Shown here: in pieces, positions 16,995 to 26,200 of the stretch
Layout: each line of letters starts with the position of its first letter
Position numbering within the stretch: position 1 is the stretch's first letter
Source: Nitrospirae bacterium YQR-1
GTDB lineage: Bacteria > Nitrospirota > Thermodesulfovibrionia > Thermodesulfovibrionales > Magnetobacteriaceae
Assembly: GCA_039908095.1 (NCBI GenBank)
Contig: JAMOBJ010000033.1
Coordinates: 1-36,896, forward strand
DNA: 36,896 nucleotides
Direction: 5' to 3'
Notes under the pieces: model-generated
The model's input: only the letters and a program-made list of their open reading frames with translations
Told to the model about the DNA's origin: nothing
Databases searched by the model: none
Position numbers and translations under genes: made by a program

Positions 16995-17735
16995 TTGGAT
17001 AAAAGTACGCTGCCCAAACACGTTGGAATTATCATGGATGGAAACGGCAGGTGGGCAAACCAAAGGGGGCTTCCCCGTGTAGAGGGCCACAAGCAAGGGG
17101 CGCACAGGACAAAGGAGATAATAGAGGCGGCGGCGGAGTTGGGTGTGAATGTGTTGACACTTTATGCGTTTTCTATAGAAAACTGGAAGCGGCCTGAGCT
17201 TGAGGTTGACACTCTGATGGATTTGCTGGACTATTACCTGCAAACTGAAATACTTGAACTTTTACAAAAAGGTGTGGTGTTTAAGGTAATCGGCAACAGG
17301 GAAAAGTTACCCGATAAAATACAGTATCTGATAGATCAGGCTGAAGACATGACAGCTTCCAACACGGGTATGCTCCTGTTGATGGCCATAAGCTACGGCG
17401 GCAGGGACGACATATTGAGGGCTGTTAAAAAAATGGCATTAAAGGGCGATGACCTCACAAACCTGTCAGAGGAGTGTTTTATGGAAAACCTGGATACCTC
17501 CGGTTGTGACATGGTGGATTTAATAATTCGTACCGGCGGTGAAAAGAGGATAAGTAATTTTCTTATCTGGCAGGCAGCCTATGCCGAGTTATTTTTTACG
17601 GATACTCTTTGGCCTGACTTTACTAAGGACGAGTTTTACGGGGCCATTGAGGATTACAAGTTAAGACAAAGGCGTTTCGGTGCTATCCCAGAGGATATTG
17701 AAACCCTGAAGGTTATCTCCGGGAAATGCACTTAA
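16995..17735 (+). CDS. uppS: Undecaprenyl diphosphate synthase (TTG start)
   Basis: UppS condenses isopentenyl diphosphate onto farnesyl diphosphate to make the C55 lipid carrier for peptidoglycan and surface glycans. The 246-aa protein has the signature HVGIIMDGNGRWAN (catalytic Asp15), SYGGRDDI and the C-terminal RTGGEKRISNFLIWQAAY ... FTDTLWPDF. The start is TTG at 16995, supported by AGGAGG about 9 nt upstream. It overlaps cdsA by 10 nt, so expression is coupled. Confidence 0.96.
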   Translation: MDKSTLPKHVGIIMDGNGRWANQRGLPRVEGHKQGAHRTKEIIEAAAELGVNVLTLYAFSIENWKRPELEVDTLMDLLDYYLQTEILELLQKGVVFKVIGNREKLPDKIQYLIDQAEDMTASNTGMLLLMAISYGGRDDILRAVKKMALKGDDLTNLSEECFMENLDTSGCDMVDLIIRTGGEKRISNFLIWQAAYAELFFTDTLWPDFTKDEFYGAIEDYKLRQRRFGAIPEDIETLKVISGKCT

Positions 17736-18505
17736 AAAGGCTTTTAGTTGCCTTGGTTGTAATACCGGCGCTGTATCTGTATATTAAGTGCTTACCGGCT
17801 GTGTATTTTTTCGTTTTAATAGCATTCATATCATACATCTGCCAACTGGAGTTTTTATCCATGTACAGCACAAATGTGCCGGCGCGCCACTTGTTTTCAC
17901 TATTAGGTATAATACCGGTTTATTTGACTTATAAGTATAATGACATACCGATTTCTGCTGCAATAGCGGTGTTTTTTGTAATTTCAATGTTAAGGCTCTA
18001 CGGTAAAAAGAGTGCAGAAAATGCTGTTAATGATATGGCGCCGTTTTGGACAGGCTTTTTCTATATACCGGTTGTGCTTTCTTATTTTGTAAAACTGCGG
18101 GCTATTGGAACTGAGCTTGTAATCTCCCTCCTTGTGATTATCTGGGTGGCCGACAGTTTTGCCCTTTATGTGGGTAAGGCTATGGGCAGGAGGAAACTAT
18201 ACGAGGCCATAAGCCCCAATAAGACGGTTGAGGGTGCGGTGGCAGCCCTTGTCGGGGCTGTATTGTCATCTCTTGCAATGAGGACTGTATATGGTTTTAC
18301 GATGACAGTCTCAAAGGCGGTAATTATTGGAATCGTTTTAGGAATATCGGGGATAATAGGGGACCTTGTTGAATCAATGTTTAAGCGCGATGCGGGGGTT
18401 AAGGACTCCGGCATCATCCTGCCCGGGCACGGCGGATTTTTGGATAAGATGGATGGGATGATTTTCAGCGCTCCCGTTTTGTATTATCTGATTTTATATT
18501 TTTAA
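17726..18505 (+). CDS. cdsA: Phosphatidate cytidylyltransferase
   Basis: CdsA makes CDP-diacylglycerol from phosphatidate and CTP at the inner membrane, the branch point for phospholipids. The 259-aa protein is strongly hydrophobic with about seven membrane helices. It carries the family motif near the C-terminus (FKRDAGVKDSGIILPGHGG, then FLDKMDG), plus SPNKTVEGA in the preceding loop. It starts inside uppS and ends 3 nt before dxr, in the widespread uppS-cdsA-dxr-rseP order. Confidence 0.95.
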   Translation: MHLKRLLVALVVIPALYLYIKCLPAVYFFVLIAFISYICQLEFLSMYSTNVPARHLFSLLGIIPVYLTYKYNDIPISAAIAVFFVISMLRLYGKKSAENAVNDMAPFWTGFFYIPVVLSYFVKLRAIGTELVISLLVIIWVADSFALYVGKAMGRRKLYEAISPNKTVEGAVAALVGAVLSSLAMRTVYGFTMTVSKAVIIGIVLGISGIIGDLVESMFKRDAGVKDSGIILPGHGGFLDKMDGMIFSAPVLYYLILYF

Positions 18506-18508
18506 TGT

Positions 18509-19690
18509 ATGGATAGCGGACAGAAGAAAATCTCTGTATTGGGCTCAACTGGTTCGATAGGCCGGAGCACGCTTGAGGTCATAGCCGGAAATCCTGATAA
18601 GTTTAAGGTATGTGCCCTCAGTGCCAATAACAACACGGAGGTGCTGAAAGAACAGATTCGTTTATTTAAGCCGGACGTTGCAGCCCTTTCAGATGTAGCA
18701 GCCGCCGGTGAGTTATATAAGTGGGCACAGGGAAACGGGCACAAGAACTGCCGCATATTAAGCGGCGGGCAGGGAGTGTGTGATGTGGCGGCTTATGTGG
18801 AGGCTGATTTTGTCGTCTCAGCTATAGTGGGGGCGGCAGGGCTTAAACCGACACTTTCGGCGATTAGAGCCAAAAAACACATAGGGCTCGCCAATAAGGA
18901 AACTTTAGTTATGGCAGGCGCCGCCGTAATGGCGGAGGCGCAAAAATATGGGGTTAAAATCCTGCCCATAGACAGTGAGCATAGTGCCATTTTTCAGTGT
19001 CTGGAGGGGCATGACAGCCGTTGTGTAAAAAGACTGATTCTGACGGCCTCCGGCGGTCCTTTTTTTGGTAAAACACGACAGGAGCTGCAATTTGTGACCA
19101 GAGCCGATGCACTTAAACATCCAAACTGGGAGATGGGTGCAAAGATTACGGTTGACAGTGCCACTTTGATGAACAAGGGGTTGGAGGTAATAGAGGCGCA
19201 TCATTTGTTTGGTTTTTCGCACGAGGAGATATCAGTGGTGGTACATCCTCAGAGCATAATACATTCGATGGTGGAGTTTACGGACGGCTCGGTGCTGGCA
19301 GAGCTTTCAGTGCCTGATATGAAGGGTCCCATAGCCTATGCACTGTCATACCCGGAGCGTATTACCGGTGTGCTAAAGAGTGTTAATCTTGAGGAGCTTT
19401 GTACACTGAGTTTTCACAAGCCTGACACTGAGGCATTTATATGTTTGAGGCTTGCCTACGAGGCCCTCCGTGAGGGGGGCACAATGCCTGCGGTGTTAAA
19501 CGGGGCAAATGAGGCGGCAGTAGGTTTATTTATAAGCGATGTTATCAATTTTAATATGATACCTGATATTATAAAAGAGGTAATGGATGCTCATGACAAT
19601 AAGGGGGCTGACAATTTGGAGTCGGTGTTTGAGGCTGATAGATGGGCAAGGGCTATGGTAGCTAAAAAATTTTGGGAGGTTAGAGAATGA
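18509..19690 (+). CDS. dxr: 1-deoxy-D-xylulose-5-phosphate reductoisomerase
   Basis: Dxr converts DXP to MEP with NADPH, the committed step of the MEP isoprenoid pathway that feeds uppS. The 393-aa protein has the NADPH-binding GSTGSIGRST at residues 12-21. It also has LANKETLVMAG, the metal-binding PIDSEHSAIFQC and the catalytic-loop region ASGGPF. Length is normal. It overlaps rseP by 4 nt (ATGA), so the two are coupled. No anomaly seen. Confidence 0.97.
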   Translation: MDSGQKKISVLGSTGSIGRSTLEVIAGNPDKFKVCALSANNNTEVLKEQIRLFKPDVAALSDVAAAGELYKWAQGNGHKNCRILSGGQGVCDVAAYVEADFVVSAIVGAAGLKPTLSAIRAKKHIGLANKETLVMAGAAVMAEAQKYGVKILPIDSEHSAIFQCLEGHDSRCVKRLILTASGGPFFGKTRQELQFVTRADALKHPNWEMGAKITVDSATLMNKGLEVIEAHHLFGFSHEEISVVVHPQSIIHSMVEFTDGSVLAELSVPDMKGPIAYALSYPERITGVLKSVNLEELCTLSFHKPDTEAFICLRLAYEALREGGTMPAVLNGANEAAVGLFISDVINFNMIPDIIKEVMDAHDNKGADNLESVFEADRWARAMVAKKFWEVRE

Positions 19691-20760
19691 CAGGAGTAGT
19701 TAGCGCCGTAGTGCTCCTTGGCGTGTTGATATTAGTTCATGAACTGGGCCATTTTTTATTGGCTAAGGCTGTGGGAATAAAGGTATTGAAATTTTCCCTT
19801 GGATTCGGGCCGAAAATTATAAGTAAGAAAGTGGGTGACACCGAGTACATGCTCTCAGCTATACCCTTTGGCGGTTACGTCAGAATGTATGGGGATGAGC
19901 CGGCGGATGAGATAAAGGCTGAGGACAGACACACTTCCTTTTTAGCGCAGCCGATATATAAGAGGGCACTGGTTATCTGTGCCGGTTCGGTCTTTAACAT
20001 ATTATTTGCCGCTCTTTTGTTTGTATTTATATTTATGGTTGGCGTACCCAGGCCGCTGCCGGTTGTAGGGGAGCTCTCAAAGGAGATGCCTGCACAAAAG
20101 GCAGGGTTGGTTAAAGGTGATAAAATTACAGAGATAGACGGGCAAAAGATTAAGTACTGGGAAGAGATGACTGAAGTGGTGCACAAGAGCCCGGGCAAAG
20201 AGCTGACATTTACCATAGAGACAAGAGAAGGTGTAAAGAGTTTTAAGATAACGCCTCAGAAAAAGAAAGTGAAGAACCTTTTTGGTGAAAGTGAGGAGGT
20301 AGGGCTCATTGGAATATCGCCTGCCGGAGACGTTGAGACTGTCTCTTACAGTATTTTTGAATCCATACCACTGGCGCTACAAAAGACCTTTGAGATAATC
20401 ATGCTGACTATACTTGCGTTAGTAAAGATAATTCAAAAGGTGTTACCTGCCGATACGATAGGCGGCCCGATAATGATTTTTCAGCTAGCCAGCAAACAAG
20501 CCTCAACAGGAATCATGAGCTTCATAATGTTTCTGGCGGTAATTAACATAAACCTGGGCGTGTTTAATCTCTTTCCCATTCCAATACTGGATGGCGGTCA
20601 TATGGTGTATTTGTTAATAGAGGCAATACGGAGAAAGCCGCTGAGTGAACGTGTAATTATGGTAACTCAGAAGATAGGGTTAGCCCTGATTTTGATGCTT
20701 ATGACATTTGCGATATACAATGATGTGCTTAGGGTTATTAAGGGTACTCCGATTCCTTAA
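19687..20760 (+). CDS. rseP: Site-2 intramembrane metalloprotease RseP
   Basis: RseP-type proteases cut membrane-bound anti-sigma factors or signal-peptide remnants within the bilayer. The 357-aa protein has the zinc motif HELGH (H18-E19-xx-H22) in the first helix. One PDZ domain follows (about residues 110-185), then the third zinc ligand in NLFPIPILDGGH, and a last helix. Having one PDZ rather than the two of E. coli RseP is common outside gamma-proteobacteria. The substrate is not apparent here, as no sigma/anti-sigma pair lies nearby. Confidence 0.95.
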   Translation: MTGVVSAVVLLGVLILVHELGHFLLAKAVGIKVLKFSLGFGPKIISKKVGDTEYMLSAIPFGGYVRMYGDEPADEIKAEDRHTSFLAQPIYKRALVICAGSVFNILFAALLFVFIFMVGVPRPLPVVGELSKEMPAQKAGLVKGDKITEIDGQKIKYWEEMTEVVHKSPGKELTFTIETREGVKSFKITPQKKKVKNLFGESEEVGLIGISPAGDVETVSYSIFESIPLALQKTFEIIMLTILALVKIIQKVLPADTIGGPIMIFQLASKQASTGIMSFIMFLAVININLGVFNLFPIPILDGGHMVYLLIEAIRRKPLSERVIMVTQKIGLALILMLMTFAIYNDVLRVIKGTPIP

Positions 20761-20774
20761 GAAACAGCCTGCTT

Positions 20775-21173
20775 ATGAAAGATAAACTGGACATAAGGAT
20801 CTACTATGAGGACACTGACTGCGGCGGGGTGGTCTATTACGGCAAGTATCTGGCCTTTCTTGAACGGGCACGCACGGAGTTTTTAGAACACCGCGGGATT
20901 AAACTACAGGAACTGATGCTTGAGGGCCTGTGGTTTGTAGTGGCTGACGTCCACATCCACTATCACAAACCGGCAAAGTATGCAGACATTATAACTATAT
21001 ACTCTGAGGTGGCAGAAACTAACTTTGCCTCCGTGTTATTTAAACACCGCATAGAGCATAAAGAAACAGAGGCGCTGATAGCCACGGCACAGGTTAAACT
21101 TGTAACCGTTGGAAATGACCTGAGACCAAAGGCAATGACAGCGAGGCTGAGTGATACATTAAGATTATTTTAA
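20775..21173 (+). CDS. YbgC/FadM-type acyl-CoA thioesterase
   Basis: This 132-aa hotdog-fold protein opens with YYEDTDCGGVVYYGKYLAFLERARTE (split here only by reading: the diagnostic parts are EDTDCGGVVYYG and FLERARTEFL). The Asp of EDTD is the catalytic residue of the 4-hydroxybenzoyl-CoA thioesterase family. YbgC proteins usually accompany tol-pal genes, which are absent here. It lies 14 nt after rseP and is probably the last gene of the envelope operon. The exact acyl-CoA substrate is unknown. Confidence 0.87.
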   Translation: MKDKLDIRIYYEDTDCGGVVYYGKYLAFLERARTEFLEHRGIKLQELMLEGLWFVVADVHIHYHKPAKYADIITIYSEVAETNFASVLFKHRIEHKETEALIATAQVKLVTVGNDLRPKAMTARLSDTLRLF

Positions 21174-21278
21174 GGGTCAGTATAAAAACTTCCGTCTGTT
21201 TTTCATCTCTTCCCTCCATTTTATACAACCAGCTCTATCTTACACTGATTGTCTCATTTTTGGGATCCACTATTGTTT

Positions 21279-21488
21279 TTATGCATACATCAATCGTCCT
21301 TTTGGTTGTGGGATAGATCGTCCCATTTCTTTTGCCGTTTCTATCCATTCTGAAATAACTACTTCTATATTTGCCAAGGCTTCTTGATAAGTTGCACCAT
21401 CTGCTGCACAGCCTGGAAGTTCGGGTGTTTCGGCAATAAACGCTTCATCTTCGTTACTCCAATAGATGATTATTTCGTATTTATTCAT
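21279..21488 (-). CDS. hicB: HicB-family antitoxin
   Basis: This 69-aa protein has the compact HicB fold. It shows an opening beta strand (YEIIIYWSNEDEAFIAETPE), the signature LPGCAADGATYQEALANI and an amphipathic helix. HicB binds and inhibits HicA and often represses its own operon. No separate DNA-binding domain is visible in this short form. The reading frame overlaps the hicA-like gene by 8 nt, with hicA first, the typical order for this small type II toxin-antitoxin system. Confidence 0.88.
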   Translation of the reverse strand: MNKYEIIIYWSNEDEAFIAETPELPGCAADGATYQEALANIEVVISEWIETAKEMGRSIPQPKGRLMYA

Positions 21489-21741
21489 CTTCTTTCACCA
21501 TTATTTTGTATTTCAATATAATATTGCGGATTTGTTTTACTTGATATGGTTTACCTTTACCGTTTTTGGGTTGTATATTTATGATTTCCTCAATATCCTC
21601 ATTCGTAAAAATATGATGAGAACCTTTTATTCTTTCATTAAATCCTGTTCGGATTAACAGTTCTCTCAACATTTCAAAATTTATATTTGTGTCAGATGTC
21701 CCAGTTAATATCTGACTTATCAGTTTCTTAAACTTACTCAT
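21481..21741 (-). CDS. hicA: HicA-family mRNA interferase toxin
   Basis: HicA toxins are small ribosome-independent RNases with a double-stranded-RNA-binding-like fold and a catalytic His. This 86-aa protein has the expected core ELLIRTGFNERIKGSHHIF (catalytic His in GSHHIF). A strand and the helix with VKQIRNIILKYKI follow. It is slightly longer than the usual 60-80 residues because of an N-terminal helix. It is paired with hicB downstream. The gene pair stands beside a tRNA 3' fragment, consistent with mobile acquisition. Confidence 0.85.
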   Translation of the reverse strand: MSKFKKLISQILTGTSDTNINFEMLRELLIRTGFNERIKGSHHIFTNEDIEEIINIQPKNGKGKPYQVKQIRNIILKYKIMVKEDE

Positions 21742-21796
21742 ATTTAAACAATATCATTATCATACTAACATACGCAATTATAGAAAATCTACCGAT

Positions 21797-21832
21797 TAGA
21801 GGGTCCTGGTTCGAGCCCCGTCCACCCCGCCA
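21797..21832 (+). other. tRNA 3'-end fragment (tRNA-Asp-like), possible attachment-site remnant
   Basis: CCTGG-TTCGAGC-CCCGT is a T-arm with a canonical T-loop but two stem mismatches. A 7-nt acceptor strand CCACCCC, discriminator G and encoded CCA follow in exact tRNA geometry. An acceptor partner GGGGTGG with G73 would fit tRNA-Asp (inference). The upstream sequence does not form D- and anticodon arms, so only the 3' part is present. Such fragments are left where elements integrate into tRNA genes. Confidence 0.7.
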
Positions 21833-21868
21833 TATATTTTTTGGATAAATCGTTATAAAAGTAATGAG

Positions 21869-21942
21869 TTAACTTTTTGTTACCCCTAAAAAACACCGCG
21901 GACCAACTGTGGACCGTTTATATGGGGATGAGTGGGTTTGGG
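21869..21942 (-). pseudogene. Possible tyrosine-integrase C-terminal remnant
   Basis: On the minus strand this reads THSSPYKRSTVGPRC and ends in a stop about 35 nt from the tRNA fragment, converging on it. The run resembles the YxHLSPxxKxxxV tail of tyrosine recombinases, which sits in the same place relative to tRNA att sites. It is short and the catalytic Tyr is not certain, so the call is tentative. Confidence 0.28.
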
Positions 21943-22104
21943 TTATAAAAATTCGATATTATTAACATCAGTAATCAACCCTCGATAATAACCGGCAATA
22001 TGAAGGCTGCCATAAAGACGTTCAAAATCCTTTAAAAGCTTCCCGTTGTATACTGATACATACTTTTGTAAAGCTGCTCTGTATCCATCTACAGAATGTT
22101 GAAT
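21943..22104 (-). pseudogene. Truncated DUF5618-like gene, C-terminal part
   Basis: An open frame of 53 codons with no start codon reads HSVDGYRAALQKYVSVYNGK then LLKDFERLYGSLHIAGYYRG and stops at 21943. The pattern (Y-AL-K-KLLKDF-YG-LH-GYY-G) resembles the C-terminal half of DUF5618, small helical proteins of unknown function that may be HEPN-like. An in-frame TAA lies just upstream, so the N-terminal half is missing. Confidence 0.45.
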
Positions 22105-22161
22105 TTATGGCTCAATTTATGATAGTTTAAATTGTATTCCATTAGAAAAGGGCAGGGGGCT

Positions 22162-23098
22162 ATGCATCAGAAATTTGACATTACGCTAAAGGATTTATGG
22201 AAAGATGTACCTGTTAAGTTACTCAAATTTTTAACAGGTTTTGATAGTGGAAAATCCCTTGATAATCATTTAACAAATGTAGGTCTTCTGTTGCCCGATT
22301 TATACCAAGTAGCATTCATTCGATTAACTTTGTTGGCATCGTCGAAAGCTCCTTGACGTACGAACATAGTACGCCTGTGTCGCTTTCTCCTTGCCGCCTC
22401 GTTACTCTTTTGACTGCTACTTGGTATTAATAATAGAATTGCCTGATATAAGTCTTCTGCACATAGAAATTATGAGCAACCCTGAGAAAATGCTGAAGCG
22501 GATGTTTCTGTATAATGCACTGATTTTTCATCACTACGACAGGTTACCAAGGCAGATAGTTTTATATGTGGGTGATAAAGCATTAAACATTGAAAATAAA
22601 ATCGGGAATTATTCGTTTGAGATTGTTAACATAAAAGACATAGACTGTTCTGAATTGCTTGAAAGCGACAAACCGGAAGATATAGTTTTGGCGATATTAT
22701 GCAAATCCGGCAATATGGATGTTACGATAGCTAAAATATTGGAGAAACTATCTGTGTTACCGTTAAAGGACAGAGAAGATTATATTAAAAAATTACTGAT
22801 TCTGTCTGATTTAAGAAAGTTATATACTAAGATTAAACTGGAGGTAAGCAAGATGCCAATAACGATTGATGTAAGGGAGAGTGATATTTTTCAAGAAGGG
22901 TTACTTGAGGGGAAACAGGAAGGGTTACTTGAGGCTATTGAATTGGGACTTGAACTCAAATTTAGTATCGCGGGACTTGAGCTAATGAATATGGTTAGAG
23001 CTATAAGTACTATAGATAAACTGGAGGAGTTCAAAAATCTAATAAGGAAAGCTGGTTCATTAGATGAATTAAAGGAATTTCTGGGGAGTGCAGTATAA
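22162..23098 (+). pseudogene. Rpn/PD-(D/E)XK nuclease-like gene interrupted by a MITE-like element
   Basis: Residues encoded by 22162-22302 (MHQKFDITLKDLWKDVPVK ... LLLPDL) and by 22430-23098 (IIELPDISLLHIEIMS ... EFLGSAV) join into one 269-aa protein once the element at 22303-22426 and one 3-bp duplication are removed. The family is the Rpn-like PD-(D/E)XK group: an LPD...LHIEI catalytic core, QIVLYVGD, and a tail with EGLLEGKQEGLLEA. The usual IEIQ is IEIM here. The 127-bp net insertion shifts the frame. A downstream ATG would make an N-truncated product that lacks the first catalytic Asp, so the gene is probably dead. The ATG at 22162 has a GGGGG ribosome site. Confidence 0.82.
22303..22426 (-). 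mobile_element. MITE-like element, complete with target duplication (copy E)
   Basis: This is the type copy for the window, 124 bp. The ends are TACCAAGTAGCA and TGCTACTTGGTA (12-nt perfect inverted repeat, then one mismatch and TCA). TTA occurs on both sides (22300-22302 and 22427-22429). Removing the element and one TTA restores the reading frame of the nuclease gene, which proves the boundaries. No coding capacity is present, so transposition must have been driven in trans. Confidence 0.88.
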
Positions 23099-23209
23099 AA
23101 CACTCAAATTGTGCTTATATCAGTGGCTTGTTTTGCGAGCGTCCCGCCCCCTGAGGACAGTGGTTTTTTACTGCGAGGAGCAATCCAGCATATTGCTTTA
23201 GGGAAAATA

Positions 23210-23265
23210 CGCTCCGGAACTTTTGACGAAGCCAACAAAGTTAGACGATTGAATGCAACTTGGTA
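23210..23265 (+). repeat. MITE-like element, right half (copy F)
   Basis: CCGGAACTTTTGACGAAGCC, then AACAAAGTTAGACGATTGAA and TGCAACTTGGTA, with a TAA flank at 23266-23268. The left half is not recognisable. Instead there is AGCAATCCAGCATATTGCT, a short hairpin, at about 23181-23199. The copy ends 10 nt beyond the stop of the glycosyltransferase gene on the other strand. Confidence 0.7.
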
Positions 23266-23275
23266 TAAATCATAG

Positions 23276-26200
23276 TCAAAAGAACACCCAGCTTTCAAAC
23301 CACCGTAACCATGTTACTATATGTGTTTTTTTTACGGTAAGCCCTGAAAGTACCGGATAAAACATCACAAACAACAATAGCACAAGGCTGAGATAACTGT
23401 ATGTGAAACGTTTGAATTTATAATGATGCTCCTCTTCCATCCACATAATTACATACGTCAAAGATAAAATTAAAAAAACTATGGAGGCATAAAAATGATA
23501 AATAAAAGTAAGCCGTGGGACTAATACCCACGGCAGGTACTGGGCAAGAAATCCCACAGTTACAACACAAACACCGATGGATGAAAATCTCCTTTTCTTA
23601 TACGCCATCACCAGCATGGCAATAAAGGCAGGAATTGACAGCCACCATATGGCTGGATTACCCATAACCACTATGCTTGCAGCCTCATTTTTTGCCAAAT
23701 AATCCCCCCCTGCCCAGGCCCAAAGCGGACGCACCATCAACGGCCATAAGTACCACTGCGATGAAAACGGATGGGTTGCTTCCAGATTTTTGTGGTACTC
23801 ATACATATCCCGCTGATTTAAAATTGCCGTGGCAGGCCACGTCCTGCCCTCCGACTTAACTGGCAGATAGCTTAAAGTGTATATAATTATCGGAACTACT
23901 ACAAAAAACACCGCTGCAAAGACTGCTGTTTTCACTGTAAGAGTTTTAAAATCAACCCCGTTTTTTACGGATAACCCTGACTCCCGGTATCTTAAATACA
24001 GTGAATAAAAAAATAACACAGCAAGCCCCAAACCGGCATACACACAAATCCACTTAACTGAAACACCAAGAGCAAATGACAATCCGGTTAAAAACAGAGG
24101 TACCGTCACATCCTTAAACCTGTCGGTGTAGAAACTCTTTGATAAGTAAATATACATAAAGTAGTACATCAGTATAATAAAAAAAACGGCATACACGTCA
24201 ATTGTGGCAATACGTGACATAGCAAAGTGCATAAAATCAAAGGACATTAAAAATGCAGCGATAAAGGCATATTTAGAGTCTCTGAAAAGTCTCAAACCAA
24301 AGGCATAAAAGACGAATATGGTTGCTATGCCAAAGAGGGCTCCGGCAATACGCCATCCAAACGGGTTCATCCCAAAAATCATTATTCCAAGGGATATAAA
24401 CAGTTTTCCCAGTGGCGGATGTGTGGTCTCATAGTAGTTAATGCCGTGGATATGCTCATAAGCAGTTCTTGCATGATAGATTTCATCAAAATAGGTGCTG
24501 TTTAAATATGATGGATGCACAGGGACCCTGTCCTGTTCGTCAACAAGGTTTTGGGCTGTGCCTGTTGATTCATTATTAGCGTTAAAAGGGGTTACTGTCT
24601 TTATGGGAATTATCGCACCGGAGCCGGAATTTATAAACGCTGTTTCATAAAGCATAGCGCCCGGTCCGGCTACGGTAAGCCTCATAAACCGCGCCTTAAG
24701 GCGTGTCTCTTCACAGCGCCATGTAAAAACTGTCTTTAGCTCTGTATCAGCAACGTTTTCCCACATTTTATGATCATTTGAATAGTCAAGGCGGTACTTC
24801 CCTTCACCTAAACCCGTGAAAAAACATGTTTTCATCAGTTCCTTTTCAGCACCGAAATCGAAAGTTACGCCCTCACCGTTACCTTTAGGTATCCAGCATG
24901 TTTGAGGTGAAATGTTTGTGCCAAGGTTATAAAGAAGTAAAACGGTGTTAAACAAAACTAAAATGCCTGATAAAATGTAGTCTTTCTTTTTAAAGCCGGT
25001 GTATTGCTTTTCAACCGGTATTGGTTGTCTTTGATAAGCTGATGTTTCCACCCCTGTTTTTATTTTGATTAATTCGTAACCGATTTTAACTAAAAACAAA
25101 AGCAGCAAGACATTTGCTAAAGAGACGATTAGAAGAACCGGATCATGCTTTGGAATAAAAAATATTTCCCTAATGCCATAATCAAGCACATATGCCTCAT
25201 TGATAAATAACGTAACACTGAAGCCGTAGAAAACAAACAAAACTCTCTTGTCTTTTAAAAAGATATATGAAAACAGGGCTAATACTAATGCCGGAAACAG
25301 GTAGCGTTCGTGCATTTTGGGGCCGGTAACGTATGCCGCCGATACCAGCAAAAATGCAGTAAACACAACAGCGGCTGTGTCTCTCCTTCTTGCACACACA
25401 AAGAAGGTAAAAACAACAGCCAGAAAAATAAAAAACAGGCCCCATGTGTTATACGTAAAAATGAAAAACCTGCCGGTTACATCGGCAAAATTCCCGCCTG
25501 TAAGGGCAAACAGGTTAAAGGCATTACTGGTGGCATAGGGGTATGACGACAGAGTTTTTATATAATGATGTACTATCCAAAGCGGCTCCTTGTGCACTGC
25601 AAACGGTGTAACAAGCAAGAAAAAAAAAATAAAAGCATATGCAGCGTTAACGATAAGGCTTTTTACCCTGTCCACTTTAGATAATACAAGGTTGGATTCA
25701 GAAGCAAGCACAGGCGGCAGGGAACAAGTGGTGCAGGCAAACTTCTTCGTACGGTAAGGAGCATGTGAAAAAGCCGGCGGGGTTGGACTATTAAAGGCAG
25801 CCTGGTATAAATGGGCAAAAAACCACACAGGTATAAACATAATAGCCTGAGGTTTAACAAGCACGGCAAAGGCTAATGCAAGGGATGCCGGCTTTAGCCT
25901 CTGTTGTATAATAAAAAGGATAAAAATTACAACTGTCAGAGTATAAAAACTGTCAACCTGTCCCCACGGCGCAGAGTTAATGATTACAGCCGGATTAAAG
26001 GCGTAAAGGAAGGCAAGGGCAAATGAGGCTCTAAATGGTAAGTACTTTTTTGATACAACATACACTATGTGGGTTAAAACAATATCCGATACTATCTGAG
26101 GAAACTTAACGAGATAAAGAAAAGCAGTGCTGTCATATTTTAGTGAAAAAAGCGCACTGATCTTTCCTATAATGTAGAGGATATAAATATACCCGGGCGG

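Noticed and set aside
21255..21275. GGATCCACTAT shared between 21262 and 35388 as a repeat
   Set aside because: The match is about 11 bases with unrelated surroundings, and neither site has other shared structure.
21781..21832. A complete tRNA gene
   Set aside because: No D-arm, anticodon arm or acceptor 5' strand can be formed upstream; only the T-arm and 3' acceptor end are present.
22391..22426. An ATG at 22391 as the true start of the nuclease-like gene
   Set aside because: The first 12 codons from this ATG lie inside the repeat element; the native frame resumes at the TTA at 22427.
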